NCBI GenBank assembly: GCA_964561995.1
Contig: CAZLQZ010000009.1
Location: forward strand, 1-49,929
Direction: 5' to 3'
DNA length: 49,929 bases
Source of the DNA: JABIAG01 sp964561995
Lineage (GTDB): Archaea; Nanobdellota; Nanobdellia; Woesearchaeales; JABIAG01
The notes beneath the pieces were generated by a model. The model did not search any database. It worked only from the letters and a program-made list of their open reading frames with translations, and had not been told where the DNA came from. Made by a program: the position numbers and the translations under genes. Of this stretch, positions 27,200 through 36,112 are shown in pieces. How positions within the stretch are numbered: the first letter of the stretch is position 1; each line of letters opens with the position of its first letter.

Positions 27200-28178
27200 G
27201 TTTTCTCTGAAATATTTTTTGAATTATTTTTTCAATAGGCGGGTCAGAAATTAAAATATCTGCAACATCATATTTAGAAAGTAAATAATTTATCACTTCC
27301 TTAATTTTTGTTTTTTGAGTATCAACTTGAATCTTAATTTCATAATCATCTTGCTCAACAACATTACAAGACTTGAATTTAAATTTAGTTCCCTTAGATT
27401 CTAATTTGATATCCATAAACTTACTAGTTAAAAATTCTTTTTTGATTTCTTTAATTGGTCCATTATAAATAATTTTTCCATGATTAATAATGATTATATT
27501 TTTACATAATTGTTCAATTTCCTGCATATCATGAGTTGTCACTATAAAAGTAGTTCCATATTTTTTATTAACTAATTTAATGAAATCTCTAAACCTATCT
27601 TTAGCAATAACATCCAAACCAATACTAGGTTCATCTAAAAGAACTAATTTTGGATTGTGTAATAATGCCGCAATTAATTTACATTTCATTCTTTCACCAA
27701 GAGACATATCCCTTACAGGAGTGTGCATTACCTTTTCTACATCAAGTAATTTAACCATAAAATTTAATCTTTTTTTGAAAGCTTTTTTTGGAATATCATA
27801 CAATTCTTTACTTAAATAAAAAGTATCAACAGCAGGCAAATCCCACCACAATTGTTCCTTTTGACCCAAAACCACACCCAAATTTTTTACATATTTTGCC
27901 CTACTTTTCCAAGGAGTAAAACCCATAGAAGTAACTTCCCCTTCTGTTGGAAATAAAAATCCTGATAAAGTTTTAATTGTTGTACTTTTTCCAGCACCAT
28001 TTGGTCCAATTAAACCAATTATTTCTCCTTTTTTAATTTCAAAACTGATTCCTTTTAATGCTTCTTTATTTTCATATTCTCTAAAAAATATTGATTTAAC
28101 AGCATTAAGTAGTCCTTGCTTTCTTTTATGAGTTTTATATACCTTTTTTAAGTTTTTTACAGTAACTATATTTTCCAT
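27186..28178 (-). CDS. ABC transporter ATP-binding protein
   Basis: 330 residues. Walker A is GPNGAGKST (58-66), the signature is MSLGERMKCK, Walker B is LVLLDEPSIGLD and the H-loop is TTHD, all intact. The Q-loop region contains VLGQKEQLWWDLP, a form seen in ATPases that pair with DUF990-type permeases. The C-terminal ~90 residues form a regulatory extension. It powers export by the two permeases encoded downstream. It is the first gene of the operon; the 28179-28356 spacer upstream is very A/T-rich and holds no gene I can support. Confidence 0.92.
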   Translation of the reverse strand: MENIVTVKNLKKVYKTHKRKQGLLNAVKSIFFREYENKEALKGISFEIKKGEIIGLIGPNGAGKSTTIKTLSGFLFPTEGEVTSMGFTPWKSRAKYVKNLGVVLGQKEQLWWDLPAVDTFYLSKELYDIPKKAFKKRLNFMVKLLDVEKVMHTPVRDMSLGERMKCKLIAALLHNPKLVLLDEPSIGLDVIAKDRFRDFIKLVNKKYGTTFIVTTHDMQEIEQLCKNIIIINHGKIIYNGPIKEIKKEFLTSKFMDIKLESKGTKFKFKSCNVVEQDDYEIKIQVDTQKTKIKEVINYLLSKYDVADILISDPPIEKIIQKIFQRKHEEV

Positions 28179-28356
28179 TGTGATAACCTCATAATATTAC
28201 TCCTATTTAAGTGTTTATAATTATGTTTTAGTACTTCATTAAAAATAAGAAAAAAATTAATAATATTAATGCAAATATAATAATTCTTAGAAAAAAATTA
28301 AAATTTTATTAATAATAAATAATCATAAAAAGAATATAAAAAAAATAAAAACCTTT

Positions 28357-30786
28357 CTATTTCTTACTTATAAAATACAAACCAATTCCAGCAATTACTA
28401 AAATTAACAAGTAACCTACAAAGTTAAATTCAGGAATTGTAGCTCCACCGCCATCAATTTCTGATGTTCCGGATGAACTTCCAGCACAACCAGGGTCATC
28501 TAAATCAATTAAAGTATCTGCATCATTATCAACACAATCAACGCAGTCAACTGCAGCAACTAAAGTTGAATTCTTACAAGTTGGAGTTCCGTCTCTTAAG
28601 TCACAATATAATCCAGTATCACAATCAGCGCAATCATTACAAGTAGTTCCTACTCCCGAGCCAGTGAGTCCAGTAATTTTAAAATAACTTCCTTCATCAG
28701 TACAAGAATAAACACCGTTAGTTCCAGGACAAGAAGCTATCGTTACAGAGTTACTACAACCAACAGCAACATCACCCAAACTAGTTGCATCGGGACAAAT
28801 AAATACTCCGCCACCATTATCAGGAATAAATAAAGTATGAGTTCCAGTTGTTCCAGTTACATCATCAAAATTAACAACAGTTCTAGAAGAGTCAGAATCA
28901 ATTGTAAAAGCTGACATGTTTAAACTACCACTTCGAGTAAATTCTACTTTTGGTGTAGAACCATCACGAACTTGTAAAATTGTTTCATTAGTTGCATCAT
29001 CAATTGCAGTACCATCAACAGTTGTTAAATCTAAACTACCACTCCAAGATGGTTCAGTAACTTGAACTGCACCTGAACAATAACCAAGATTGTTAGAACT
29101 TCCAGCGTATAAGTCTGCTACTTCTTGAGCAGTAAGAGCAGTGTTGTAGATAGCGACTTCGTCTAATTTTCCATCAAGGAAAACAGCCTGGTGTCCATAA
29201 CCAAATGTCAGATCACCACTATTGTGTATAGAACCGTCTGGCCCATCCTGAATTTTCTCAAGAACTCCATTTATATAATGCATCAAATGTGTTCCATTCC
29301 ATACTGCAGTAGCCATAAACCATTCATTTAAGATATGATTGTTGATAGGGTATGCAACAGTATCAAAACCGGTTCCAGTAGTACTAACATAAGCATTGAA
29401 AGTCTTACCTGAAGAAGTTGTAAACCCATACGCCATATCAGAAGACACGTCCCCTTTTACAAAAAGTCTTAGATTTGCCTGGTCAGTATCCCTATAAATC
29501 CACGCAGACCAAGTACCTGCTGTCGTCAAATCAAGATTTGAAGCATCAGCAATACTAACATAATCACCACTACCATCAAAATCTAAAGCATTACCAATTT
29601 TACCAGTTATTTCTTGAGCACCAATCTCTCTCACAGTTAAATCATCTAGGTAAACTTCACAGCCATTACAAACATTAGGATTTGGATTCCAAAGAACAAA
29701 TGAAGCCCTTGTAGCATCAGATGGTACTGTAAAAGTCCAATCAATTTTTTGCCATACATCATTTGTAGTAACAGCATCACTAGCCATTATACTTGTTCCT
29801 AACTCAAGACGAAATACAACATAATCAAAACCATTATTTGGAAGATAAACATAACCAGTCGCTCTATAAGTTTTCCCTACTTCAAATCCATTCATTTCCC
29901 CATCAGACTTCTGATTAAGACTAATATAATGAGCACCAACATCTGAGTTAGCAGTATATTTTTCTGAATAAGAACCACTATATTTTTTATCTGTAACTCT
30001 TGAAACAGATCCTCTCCCCAACCAATATGCTGTGCTTATATAAGGATAATCTGTTTCTATATCTCCATTTGTCACCATCTCATCTCCTAAAATAATTTCA
30101 CCTTCATTATCTCCTTTTAAATCTCTTACTGCTGAACCTTTATTAATTTTAAAATTGTCAAAATCAAAAGTTACTGATTGAGATAATGTTCCTTTATGAG
30201 TTACTCCTAACTCAACCCAAATAGGGTTTGAAGAAAGACCGACATGTGTACCCATTTCAACCCAATTAGTCCCATCCCAATAATATCCCGTTATATCAGA
30301 ACCTTCTCTTGTTATCCTAAACTTACCTGAAGAATCAGATCTAATTACAGTAGGAAAAGTTCTAAAATTATAATCATTTATTCCAGTTGACCGTTTTCTA
30401 TACCCAACATAAGAAAACAACCCATAGTCATCACGAATAATTAAATAACCACCATTCTCTCCAGAAGAAGGTGTTGGAAAAGAAACTAATTCAAAATCTA
30501 CTTGAACATCAAAATCTCCAACTAGCCATTTATCAGTTGCTTTTGCATAAGATTGTATATTATCTACATTCCCAGTATATTCAACTCTTAATTTATCATT
30601 ATTTAAAGCTATGCTACCACCAGTACCTCCTGCTTCAAGCCATTTATTAGAATCCAAAGTACTAAAATCATCATCAAAAGAATCGTCAAAAGTCCAATAC
30701 GAAACCATACTAGCAGGACACGCAGCCCAAACACTAAAACTCATTAAAACAATTAACAACAAAGAAACATAAAATATTTTTTTCAT
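28357..30786 (-). CDS. LamG-domain surface protein with PEF-type C-terminal anchor
   Basis: 809 residues. A signal peptide (MKKIFYVSLLLIVLMSFSVW) precedes a concanavalin-like beta domain (about 30-235), a carbohydrate-binding-like domain with GEMNGFEVGKTYRATGYVYL (about 240-390), and a LamG domain (about 400-570, ending KLDEVAIYNTALTAQEVADL). A Cys-rich C-terminal region follows. The tail IPEFNFVGYLLILVIAGIGL ends in YFISKK: an I-P-E-F motif, a membrane helix and basic residues, like the PEF-CTERM-type sorting tail of archaea. The ATG at 30786 was chosen because GAGGTG lies seven bases upstream; the GTG at 30795 sits inside that site. Probably a glycan-binding surface protein. Stop codon is TAG, the only one noted in the window. 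Confidence 0.78.
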   Translation of the reverse strand: MKKIFYVSLLLIVLMSFSVWAACPASMVSYWTFDDSFDDDFSTLDSNKWLEAGGTGGSIALNNDKLRVEYTGNVDNIQSYAKATDKWLVGDFDVQVDFELVSFPTPSSGENGGYLIIRDDYGLFSYVGYRKRSTGINDYNFRTFPTVIRSDSSGKFRITREGSDITGYYWDGTNWVEMGTHVGLSSNPIWVELGVTHKGTLSQSVTFDFDNFKINKGSAVRDLKGDNEGEIILGDEMVTNGDIETDYPYISTAYWLGRGSVSRVTDKKYSGSYSEKYTANSDVGAHYISLNQKSDGEMNGFEVGKTYRATGYVYLPNNGFDYVVFRLELGTSIMASDAVTTNDVWQKIDWTFTVPSDATRASFVLWNPNPNVCNGCEVYLDDLTVREIGAQEITGKIGNALDFDGSGDYVSIADASNLDLTTAGTWSAWIYRDTDQANLRLFVKGDVSSDMAYGFTTSSGKTFNAYVSTTGTGFDTVAYPINNHILNEWFMATAVWNGTHLMHYINGVLEKIQDGPDGSIHNSGDLTFGYGHQAVFLDGKLDEVAIYNTALTAQEVADLYAGSSNNLGYCSGAVQVTEPSWSGSLDLTTVDGTAIDDATNETILQVRDGSTPKVEFTRSGSLNMSAFTIDSDSSRTVVNFDDVTGTTGTHTLFIPDNGGGVFICPDATSLGDVAVGCSNSVTIASCPGTNGVYSCTDEGSYFKITGLTGSGVGTTCNDCADCDTGLYCDLRDGTPTCKNSTLVAAVDCVDCVDNDADTLIDLDDPGCAGSSSGTSEIDGGGATIPEFNFVGYLLILVIAGIGLYFISKK

Positions 30787-30939
30787 AGTAGACACCTCGA
30801 AATTATCATAAAAATAAATATATAAAAAAGAATATAAAAGGTTTTCTATTTCCTAGGTCAATATAAAAAACTTAAAATAAAAACGTAAATTAGTAAAAAA
30901 TTTAATAAAATTTAAATAAAAAATAAATTATCTAACATA

Positions 30940-31440
30940 ATGAAATTAATATATATCTATGGATCACCCGCATCAGGAAAATTAACAATAGCTAAAGAAT
31001 TAGCTAAAAGAACAAAATTTAGATTATTTCACAATCATTTAATTCTTGACATGTTAACCCAAATTCTGAATTTTAAACATAAAAGTTTTTGGAATACTTT
31101 TAATAACATTTTTACAGAAATAATTAAGGGTGCAAAAGAACAAAATGCCAATTTAATTATTACCAGGGCATATTCTGGCAAAGAAGATTTTAAAGAACAT
31201 CTAAACATAGCAGACAAAACATTTCTTATTAGATTAAAATGTAGTGATGAAGAAATATTAAAAAGAATTACTAATGAAGATAGAAAAAAATATGGAAAAA
31301 TCAATGATAAAAAAAACTATCTTAACTGGAAAAGTAAAATTCTAAAAGAAAGTTTTAGTGATGATGAAATAGTTGTTGATACAGGTAAATTAAGTGTTGA
31401 TGAATCAGTTGAAAAGATAATATTAAAACTAAAGGATTAA
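30940..31440 (+). CDS. small P-loop kinase-like protein
   Basis: 166 residues. The N-terminal Walker A motif GSPASGKLT (8-16) follows a hydrophobic strand (MKLIYIY), and the rest has the layout of AAA_33/adenylate-kinase-type small-molecule kinases: FHNHLILD (substrate-binding region), RLKCSDEEILKRI and a lid-like Arg (NEDRKKYG). It probably phosphorylates a nucleotide, nucleoside or other small molecule, but the substrate cannot be read from the sequence. The usual Thr/Ser after Lys in Walker A is replaced by Leu-Thr (GKLT), a mild variation. Confidence 0.75.
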   Translation: MKLIYIYGSPASGKLTIAKELAKRTKFRLFHNHLILDMLTQILNFKHKSFWNTFNNIFTEIIKGAKEQNANLIITRAYSGKEDFKEHLNIADKTFLIRLKCSDEEILKRITNEDRKKYGKINDKKNYLNWKSKILKESFSDDEIVVDTGKLSVDESVEKIILKLKD

Positions 31441-31503
31441 TAGATATTTACAAAAACACAAATCTTTATAAAAATTTTATCAATCATTATTTATGGTAGA
31501 AAT

Positions 31504-32871
31504 ATGAAAAAAATAGTAATTGTGGGAGCAGGACCTGGCGGAATTGCCGCAGCATATAAACTATCAGAAAAAGCAGAAGTAATTCTTATTGATGAAGGAA
31601 AACCAGTTATGGAAAGGATTTGTCCATCACAAAGTAAATGTATCAGTTGCAAAGCTTGTGACAAGTCTAAAGGTTTTGGTGGAGTAGGAAGTTTTTCTGA
31701 TGGAAAATTTATTTTTGAAACATTAGTTGGAAAAAGAGCTGTCGGAAGTAATCTTCATGAAATTATTGGAGAAGAAAGTGAACGAGATTACATTATTCAA
31801 TCCAGAAAATTTTTTGAACATTTTTTTGATTATGAAATAGAAGTTCCAAAAAACGGAAAATTAGCAGAAGCAAGAGAAATTTCCAGAATTGCCGCAATAA
31901 ATGACATGGATTATATTTATGCACTACAAACTCACATAGGAACTGACAACTTGCCCAAACTAATGAAAAAAATTGAAGATGAATTAATTGCAAAAGGAGT
32001 TAATATTATTACAAGGCAAAGAGTTGAATCTTTTGATTCTAAAAAAGTTCATACTAAAAAACAAAATATCAAATATGATAATTTAGTCATTTCCCCAGGA
32101 AGAGAAGGAAGTTTATGGTTAGAAGAATTATTATCAAAAAATAAAATTGAACATGGTTACAGAGCAATTGATGTTGGTTTTAGAATTGAAACAGATGCTG
32201 CAATTTTAAACCCATTAGTAAAAGTTAGCAGAGATGTTAAATTTTCATTTATTCGTCCTAATGGAGATCAATTAAGAACATTTTGTGTATGTCCCAATGG
32301 TCTTGTAACAAGAGAAACACATGCAGACGGTTTTAATTTAGTTAATGGAGAATCAAATTCAAAATATTTGTCAGAAAATTCTAATTTTGCTTTACTTGTA
32401 ACAATGCCACTAAGATATAATGCAGGTTCAAACCGGTACGGAAGAGCAATTGCAGAAGTTTTTTATCAATTTGGAGCAGATAAATTAACTCTTCAAAGAT
32501 TTGGAGATTTAAAACTTGACAGAAGTAGCAAACCCGACAAAATTAATGAATGGAGAGTAAAACCAACTTTAAAAGATGTAAGAATAGGAGACGTTGGAGG
32601 AGCAATGCCATACAGATTAGTTCGTGATTTAATTTGGGGAATCGAAAGATTAAGTGCTACTGGATTAATGGAAGGATTAGCACAAGACTCCACTTTAGTT
32701 TACGCACCAGAAATTAAATTCCACGGATTACAAGTAAAAACCGACAAATATTTACAAACAACAATGCCTAACGTATATCTTGTAGGGGATGGTGCTGGAA
32801 TGAGTAGGGGAATTGTTGAAGCTACCGCATCAGGATTATTAGCCGCAGATGGAATTTTAAATAATTTATGA
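31504..32871 (+). CDS. FAD-dependent dehydrogenase, COG2509-like
   Basis: 455 residues. The dinucleotide-binding motif VGAGPGG (7-13) begins the protein. A Cys cluster (C40, C46, C49, C52 in CPSQSKCISCKACDKS) precedes GFGGVGSFSDGKF, which is diagnostic of the uncharacterised FAD-dependent dehydrogenases of COG2509. The C-terminal GDGAGMSRGIVEATASGLLA is the second FAD contact. Reaction and substrate are unknown; the cysteines might hold a metal or Fe-S centre. TATA-like TTTATAAAAATTTTATC lies upstream. It ends in TGA within the 3' end of the convergent receiver gene (six-base overlap). Confidence 0.88.
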   Translation: MKKIVIVGAGPGGIAAAYKLSEKAEVILIDEGKPVMERICPSQSKCISCKACDKSKGFGGVGSFSDGKFIFETLVGKRAVGSNLHEIIGEESERDYIIQSRKFFEHFFDYEIEVPKNGKLAEAREISRIAAINDMDYIYALQTHIGTDNLPKLMKKIEDELIAKGVNIITRQRVESFDSKKVHTKKQNIKYDNLVISPGREGSLWLEELLSKNKIEHGYRAIDVGFRIETDAAILNPLVKVSRDVKFSFIRPNGDQLRTFCVCPNGLVTRETHADGFNLVNGESNSKYLSENSNFALLVTMPLRYNAGSNRYGRAIAEVFYQFGADKLTLQRFGDLKLDRSSKPDKINEWRVKPTLKDVRIGDVGGAMPYRLVRDLIWGIERLSATGLMEGLAQDSTLVYAPEIKFHGLQVKTDKYLQTTMPNVYLVGDGAGMSRGIVEATASGLLAADGILNNL

Positions 32872-33267
32872 ATTAGAATTAAGAGCAGCATAAACAAAAT
32901 TAGAAAGTTCTAAATAAGTAACTGGTTTACTCATAAAAAAAACATTATTATTTACTAATAAATCCCTCACTTCATCATTCAAATAACCAGTATTTAATAA
33001 GAATTTTGAAGTTACTCCCATCTCCCTTAGCTCTCGATAAACACGTTTACCAGTATATTCGGGCATAAATATATCAAGAATAATTAAATCGGCAGTTTTT
33101 CCATTACTAAAGTCATCAATTATTTCTTTTCCAGAAAGATATGGAAGAACGTTATATCCAAGGTCAGATAGTTGAATGTCAAGAACCTCTAAAACAGAGA
33201 GTTCATCATCAACAACAGCAATTGTTATATCTCCTTGAGCCTTTTTTAAATTTTCATCTAAACTCAT
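32866..33267 (-). CDS. stand-alone response-regulator receiver
   Basis: 133 residues, a single receiver domain with all key positions: acidic pair D20/D21, phosphoacceptor D65 (ILDIFMP), T93 and K114 (SKPV). No output domain is present, so it would act by protein contact, as CheY or Spo0F do. It is divergent from the receiver-kinase fusion gene at 33366, across a ~100-base promoter region, so the two may be co-regulated. No histidine kinase is encoded in the window. Confidence 0.88.
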   Translation of the reverse strand: MSLDENLKKAQGDITIAVVDDELSVLEVLDIQLSDLGYNVLPYLSGKEIIDDFSNGKTADLIILDIFMPEYTGKRVYRELREMGVTSKFLLNTGYLNDEVRDLLVNNNVFFMSKPVTYLELSNFVYAALNSNS

Positions 33268-33275
33268 AAATTAGG

Positions 33276-33289
33276 GTGATAAACATCAC
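33276..33289. promoter_or_regulatory. GTGAT/ATCAC dyad between divergent receiver genes
   Basis: GTGAT (33276-33280) and ATCAC (33285-33289) form a perfect 5-bp inverted repeat with AAAC between, just upstream of the stand-alone receiver gene. It could be an operator or a small hairpin in the 5' leader. Short length limits confidence. Confidence 0.3.
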
Positions 33290-33365
33290 TTAAAAAGATT
33301 TAGTATAAACATATAGAAAATAGCAGAAATCTTTAAGAAAACCTACCACTTATTGATAATTAATA

Positions 33366-34715
33366 ATGAAACGTAAACCATATAAGGTTTTAATAGTAGA
33401 TGATGAAGAAATAATTAGAAATTCACTTTCCGAGATAGTTAAATATACAGGCAATATTCCCATTTCATTTCCAAGCGGAATGGAAGCAATAAAATATTTA
33501 AAAGACAAAAATCATATAACTAAAGCACCACATCACAGAGATATTGCTTTAATATTAAGTGATTATCAAATGAATCCATGCAATGGGTTAGATGTCCTTA
33601 AAGCAAAACTTTTATTAGACAGAGATATTCCATTTTTTCTTCTTAGTGGAAATATTCAAGATCCAAATGTAACATATGAAGCTGCAAAATATCAAGCATC
33701 AGGATATCTCAAAAAACCTATTAATCTAGTCGAATTGGAAGAACTAATTAATAATGTTTTAATTGAAAAAATAGATTTGGATTGTCCAACAATTGCATTC
33801 AAAATTGGAGGAAGTGCAGGAGATCATTTTTTTGAAACTGAAGATTCAAACTTAGCACTGGTTGAATTTTTAAATTTTTGTGTCCAAATACAAAAACAAA
33901 CTCCTTATCAAGTAATTCTTGCTCCAGGCGCAAGTAAAAGAGGAGATTTATTAAAAACACTTTTAAGAAAATGTAATAAACCTTCAATAAAATTTTCTCA
34001 TTCAAGAAAAGTTTTACGTGACCTACAATCAAACATGGAAGATATTGTAGATATGATGGAGGACGATTCAGAAATTAATAAAAATGCGTTTTGGGTTAAT
34101 CCAACTCAGTTAATTACCAATTATAAAGATGTTAAAGGATTTTTAAATAGAAATAAAGTCATGGTAATGGCATATGCTCCAAGACATCTCAGTTTAGAAT
34201 ATAAAGAAATTACAAACCCAAATAATTTACACTATCCAAATATTCCACCTGAAGATTCGGATTCTCAATTTTTACTTTTATGTGAATTATTTAACATAAA
34301 AACTAGCGGAATATTAAAAAGAGTAGATAGACCATATCTTTTTGATCCAAATAAAGGTTTAGAAACAAATGAATGGCAACAAATACAAAGTCAAAACAAA
34401 CCACTAGAAAAAGTAAGTTTTGAAGAAATTAAAAATGGCAAAACTTATGATGGTACAAAATTAAGTTTTATTGGAGATGATGGAGAACCCGGACATTTAT
34501 GGGAAACTTCAGCAGCAAAACTTGGAATGATAAGTGACATAGTAGAAAAAATATGCATAATACATTTAGCACCAAATGAATTATATCTAAATGGAAAACA
34601 TATTGTTACAGGAGAAATGTGGCCTCAAGATAAAACTCAAAATCAATATGTTCAAGAAAGAATTGCACAAATAATAACACAGAGTACTTCACCTTTTTTA
34701 TACAAAAAACAATAA
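33366..34715 (+). CDS. receiver domain fused to an amino-acid-kinase-fold domain
   Basis: 449 residues. Residues 6-132 form a receiver domain with D12/D13, phosphoacceptor D66 (LSDYQM), S94 and K117 (KKP). From ~140 onward the chain resembles the amino acid kinase fold (UMP kinase, molybdenum storage protein): a K-x-G-G-S motif at FKIGGSA (146-151), a glycine-poor APGASKRGD loop (186-194) where kinases have GGG, and DSDSQFLLLCELFNIKTSGI (297-316) followed by KRVDRPYLFDPNKG (318-331), which parallels the L-T-D-V-D-G-V-Y-x-x-D-P segment. HLWETSAAKL lies near 378. A phosphorylation-controlled kinase or nucleotide/metal-binding sensor is plausible. The amino-acid-kinase call is by motif only. Confidence 0.6.
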   Translation: MKRKPYKVLIVDDEEIIRNSLSEIVKYTGNIPISFPSGMEAIKYLKDKNHITKAPHHRDIALILSDYQMNPCNGLDVLKAKLLLDRDIPFFLLSGNIQDPNVTYEAAKYQASGYLKKPINLVELEELINNVLIEKIDLDCPTIAFKIGGSAGDHFFETEDSNLALVEFLNFCVQIQKQTPYQVILAPGASKRGDLLKTLLRKCNKPSIKFSHSRKVLRDLQSNMEDIVDMMEDDSEINKNAFWVNPTQLITNYKDVKGFLNRNKVMVMAYAPRHLSLEYKEITNPNNLHYPNIPPEDSDSQFLLLCELFNIKTSGILKRVDRPYLFDPNKGLETNEWQQIQSQNKPLEKVSFEEIKNGKTYDGTKLSFIGDDGEPGHLWETSAAKLGMISDIVEKICIIHLAPNELYLNGKHIVTGEMWPQDKTQNQYVQERIAQIITQSTSPFLYKKQ

Positions 34716-35639
34716 TTAATTATTTTCTTTTAAAAAATCTAACCTCATAGTTGTATAATGATAAATGATATGAGTTGATTCCTTAACTAAACCTAAAGAC
34801 AATACTAATTCTTTATTCAAACATTCTTCAGCCAACTTTTCAACTAATAAATTTATTTCATCATATAAACTAAATGCCTTATTAGCATCTTTTTTTGTTG
34901 CTTTATAAAAATAAGAATATGAAGTATCAAATTGTTCTTTTAATTTTTCTAATAAAATTAAAAAATGATCATTTTTTTCAACTTTTGAAAGTCTAGTACA
35001 TAATTTTTTAAAACTATCACCTAAATCTTCCAATACTTCAATTAAATAATAAAGAATGTGCCTTTGTTGAGTTTCGTCAGGTTTAACATAATGTTTTTTA
35101 TTTATTTGTCTCAAACAAAAATAACATAATCGATTAACTTCCATATCTTTAAGATAAACATTGGCTAATGCTTTCAGATCATTTTTCTTATAAGCTTCAT
35201 AACCAGTTTCCATCATTTGTTTAACAATTAGAAAAGCTTTTCTTAATGAATTATCGAAATCTAATTCAATTCTGGAAGATATTGCTTGAATTAAACAAGT
35301 CTTTTCACTTTGTTCCATAATCTCATAACCAATTAACTCACTAACTTTTTCTCTAATAGTATTTAATGTTTTAAGATCATTGTGAATTAAATTAATTTTA
35401 TCATAACCTTTCTGATAAGTTCTTGCAAGCAATCTATCAACAAGTCGAGGTGCTAAACCTGAAACATCTTCAGTAATTTCTAATAATTTATGAATACTTT
35501 GAGGACTTACTAAAAGTGCTTCACCTGTTTCTTCAATATTAAGTTCGTCACCTTGTTTTACTCCATTTTCTTTTACCCAAGGAGCAGGCAATGATACAAT
35601 AAAAGTTGAAGGTCCATGTTTTACTACTTTTCGTTTAAT
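34716..35639 (-). CDS. AbrB-PhoU regulator with apparent ATT start
   Basis: 307 residues from the chosen start. The N-terminus is a SpoVT/AbrB swapped-hairpin DNA-binding domain (residues ~1-48), followed by PhoU-like helical bundles. In archaea such AbrB-PhoU proteins are presumed phosphate-responsive regulators. The first ATG/GTG/TTG in frame is TTG at 35591, which would remove a third of the AbrB domain. The frame continues upstream as KRKVVKHGPSTFIVS, typical AbrB-PhoU sequence, back to ATT at 35637-35639, just before which lies a stop (TAA). AGGGTG sits seven bases before the ATT. An ATT start therefore seems likely. It stops directly against the receiver-kinase gene (no gap). Confidence 0.8.
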   Translation of the reverse strand: MKRKVVKHGPSTFIVSLPAPWVKENGVKQGDELNIEETGEALLVSPQSIHKLLEITEDVSGLAPRLVDRLLARTYQKGYDKINLIHNDLKTLNTIREKVSELIGYEIMEQSEKTCLIQAISSRIELDFDNSLRKAFLIVKQMMETGYEAYKKNDLKALANVYLKDMEVNRLCYFCLRQINKKHYVKPDETQQRHILYYLIEVLEDLGDSFKKLCTRLSKVEKNDHFLILLEKLKEQFDTSYSYFYKATKKDANKAFSLYDEINLLVEKLAEECLNKELVLSLGLVKESTHIIYHYTTMRLDFLKENN

Positions 35640-35711
35640 TTTTTACACCCTTAAATCAGATACCAATTTGTATATATAAAACTATTGCATATTCATATAA
35701 TTTAAAAAAAA

Positions 35712-35733
35712 GCATATGTATGCACACATATGC
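35712..35733. promoter_or_regulatory. GCATATGT/ACATATGC dyad in divergent promoter region
   Basis: A perfect 8-bp inverted repeat (35712-35719 and 35726-35733) with ATGCAC between lies midway between the divergent AbrB-PhoU gene and the small bicistron. Another GCATAT occurs at about 35685. It is a strong operator candidate, possibly for the AbrB-PhoU protein itself; the binding partner is inference. TATA-like TTTTATATATAC (minus strand) and AAATATATATTC (plus strand) flank it. Confidence 0.55.
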
Positions 35734-35833
35734 ATAAAGCAAGGATTAAATATATATTCTTCTTAAGCTATTTAATATTTGAGGGGATTATTTCAACAAC
35801 ACAATATAGTACATTATGAATTTAGATAAATAT

Positions 35834-35847
35834 ACCCTCGGGAGGGT
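35834..35847 (+). promoter_or_regulatory. hairpin that encloses the Shine-Dalgarno sequence
   Basis: ACCCTC (35834-35839), GG, GAGGGT (35842-35847) form a perfect 6-bp stem whose 3' arm contains the GGAGGG ribosome-binding site of the ATG at 35852. The tight loop makes stability uncertain, but an occluded binding site would give translational control. It also decides the start: the upstream in-frame ATG at 35816 lacks a ribosome-binding site. Confidence 0.4.
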
Positions 35848-35851
35848 CAAA

Positions 35852-35998
35852 ATGAAAATTGAAGAATTTGAATTTGTTGAAAAACTAACAGAAGATGACG
35901 AAATTGAAGAATTACTTGATGGCGGAGAAATAGACGCTTGGGAAGCAGGATTTATGCATGGCTGTATAAAAGAGAGGGAAGAAAATGATGCTTTTTGA
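35852..35998 (+). CDS. small acidic protein, 48 aa
   Basis: MKIEEFEFVEKLTEDDEIEE begins a 48-residue acidic protein, followed by LLDGGEIDAWEAGFMHGCIK. The E-I-x-x-L-L-D-x-G-E-I-x-x-W-E-A-G-F-M pattern looks conserved among small archaeal acidic proteins I have seen, but it has no assigned function. GGGAGGG precedes the start. It ends in TGA inside the next small gene. The pair forms a bicistron closed by a strong hairpin terminator at 36113. An in-frame ATG at 35816 would add twelve residues, but the ribosome-binding site favours 35852. Confidence 0.6.
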   Translation: MKIEEFEFVEKLTEDDEIEELLDGGEIDAWEAGFMHGCIKEREENDAF

Positions 35999-36095
35999 AG
36001 ATTGTATAGGAAATCTTTGGATGCCAGATCAAGTTGATGAATTATCTGCATGGGAAATAGATGATTTAGGAATTCGCGTTCTCACCGAAATATAA
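35985..36095 (+). CDS. second small protein of the bicistron, 36 aa
   Basis: An ATG at 35985 (or 35988) opens MMLFEDCIGNLWMPDQVDEL, continuing SAWEIDDLGIRVLTEI and ending in TAA. GAGAGGGAAG lies just upstream as a ribosome-binding site, inside the end of the first small gene, with a 14-base overlap in a different frame. The A-W-E segment echoes the first protein. No known family; support comes from the ribosome-binding site, position and the terminator that follows. Confidence 0.5.
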   Translation: MMLFEDCIGNLWMPDQVDELSAWEIDDLGIRVLTEI

Positions 36096-36112
36096 AAATT
36101 TAATCTGTGCGC

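Noticed and set aside
28179..28356. Possible small RNA or gene in the A/T-rich spacer between the ABC operon and the LamG gene
   Set aside because: Only A/T-rich sequence without a convincing hairpin, start signal or G/C-rich island.
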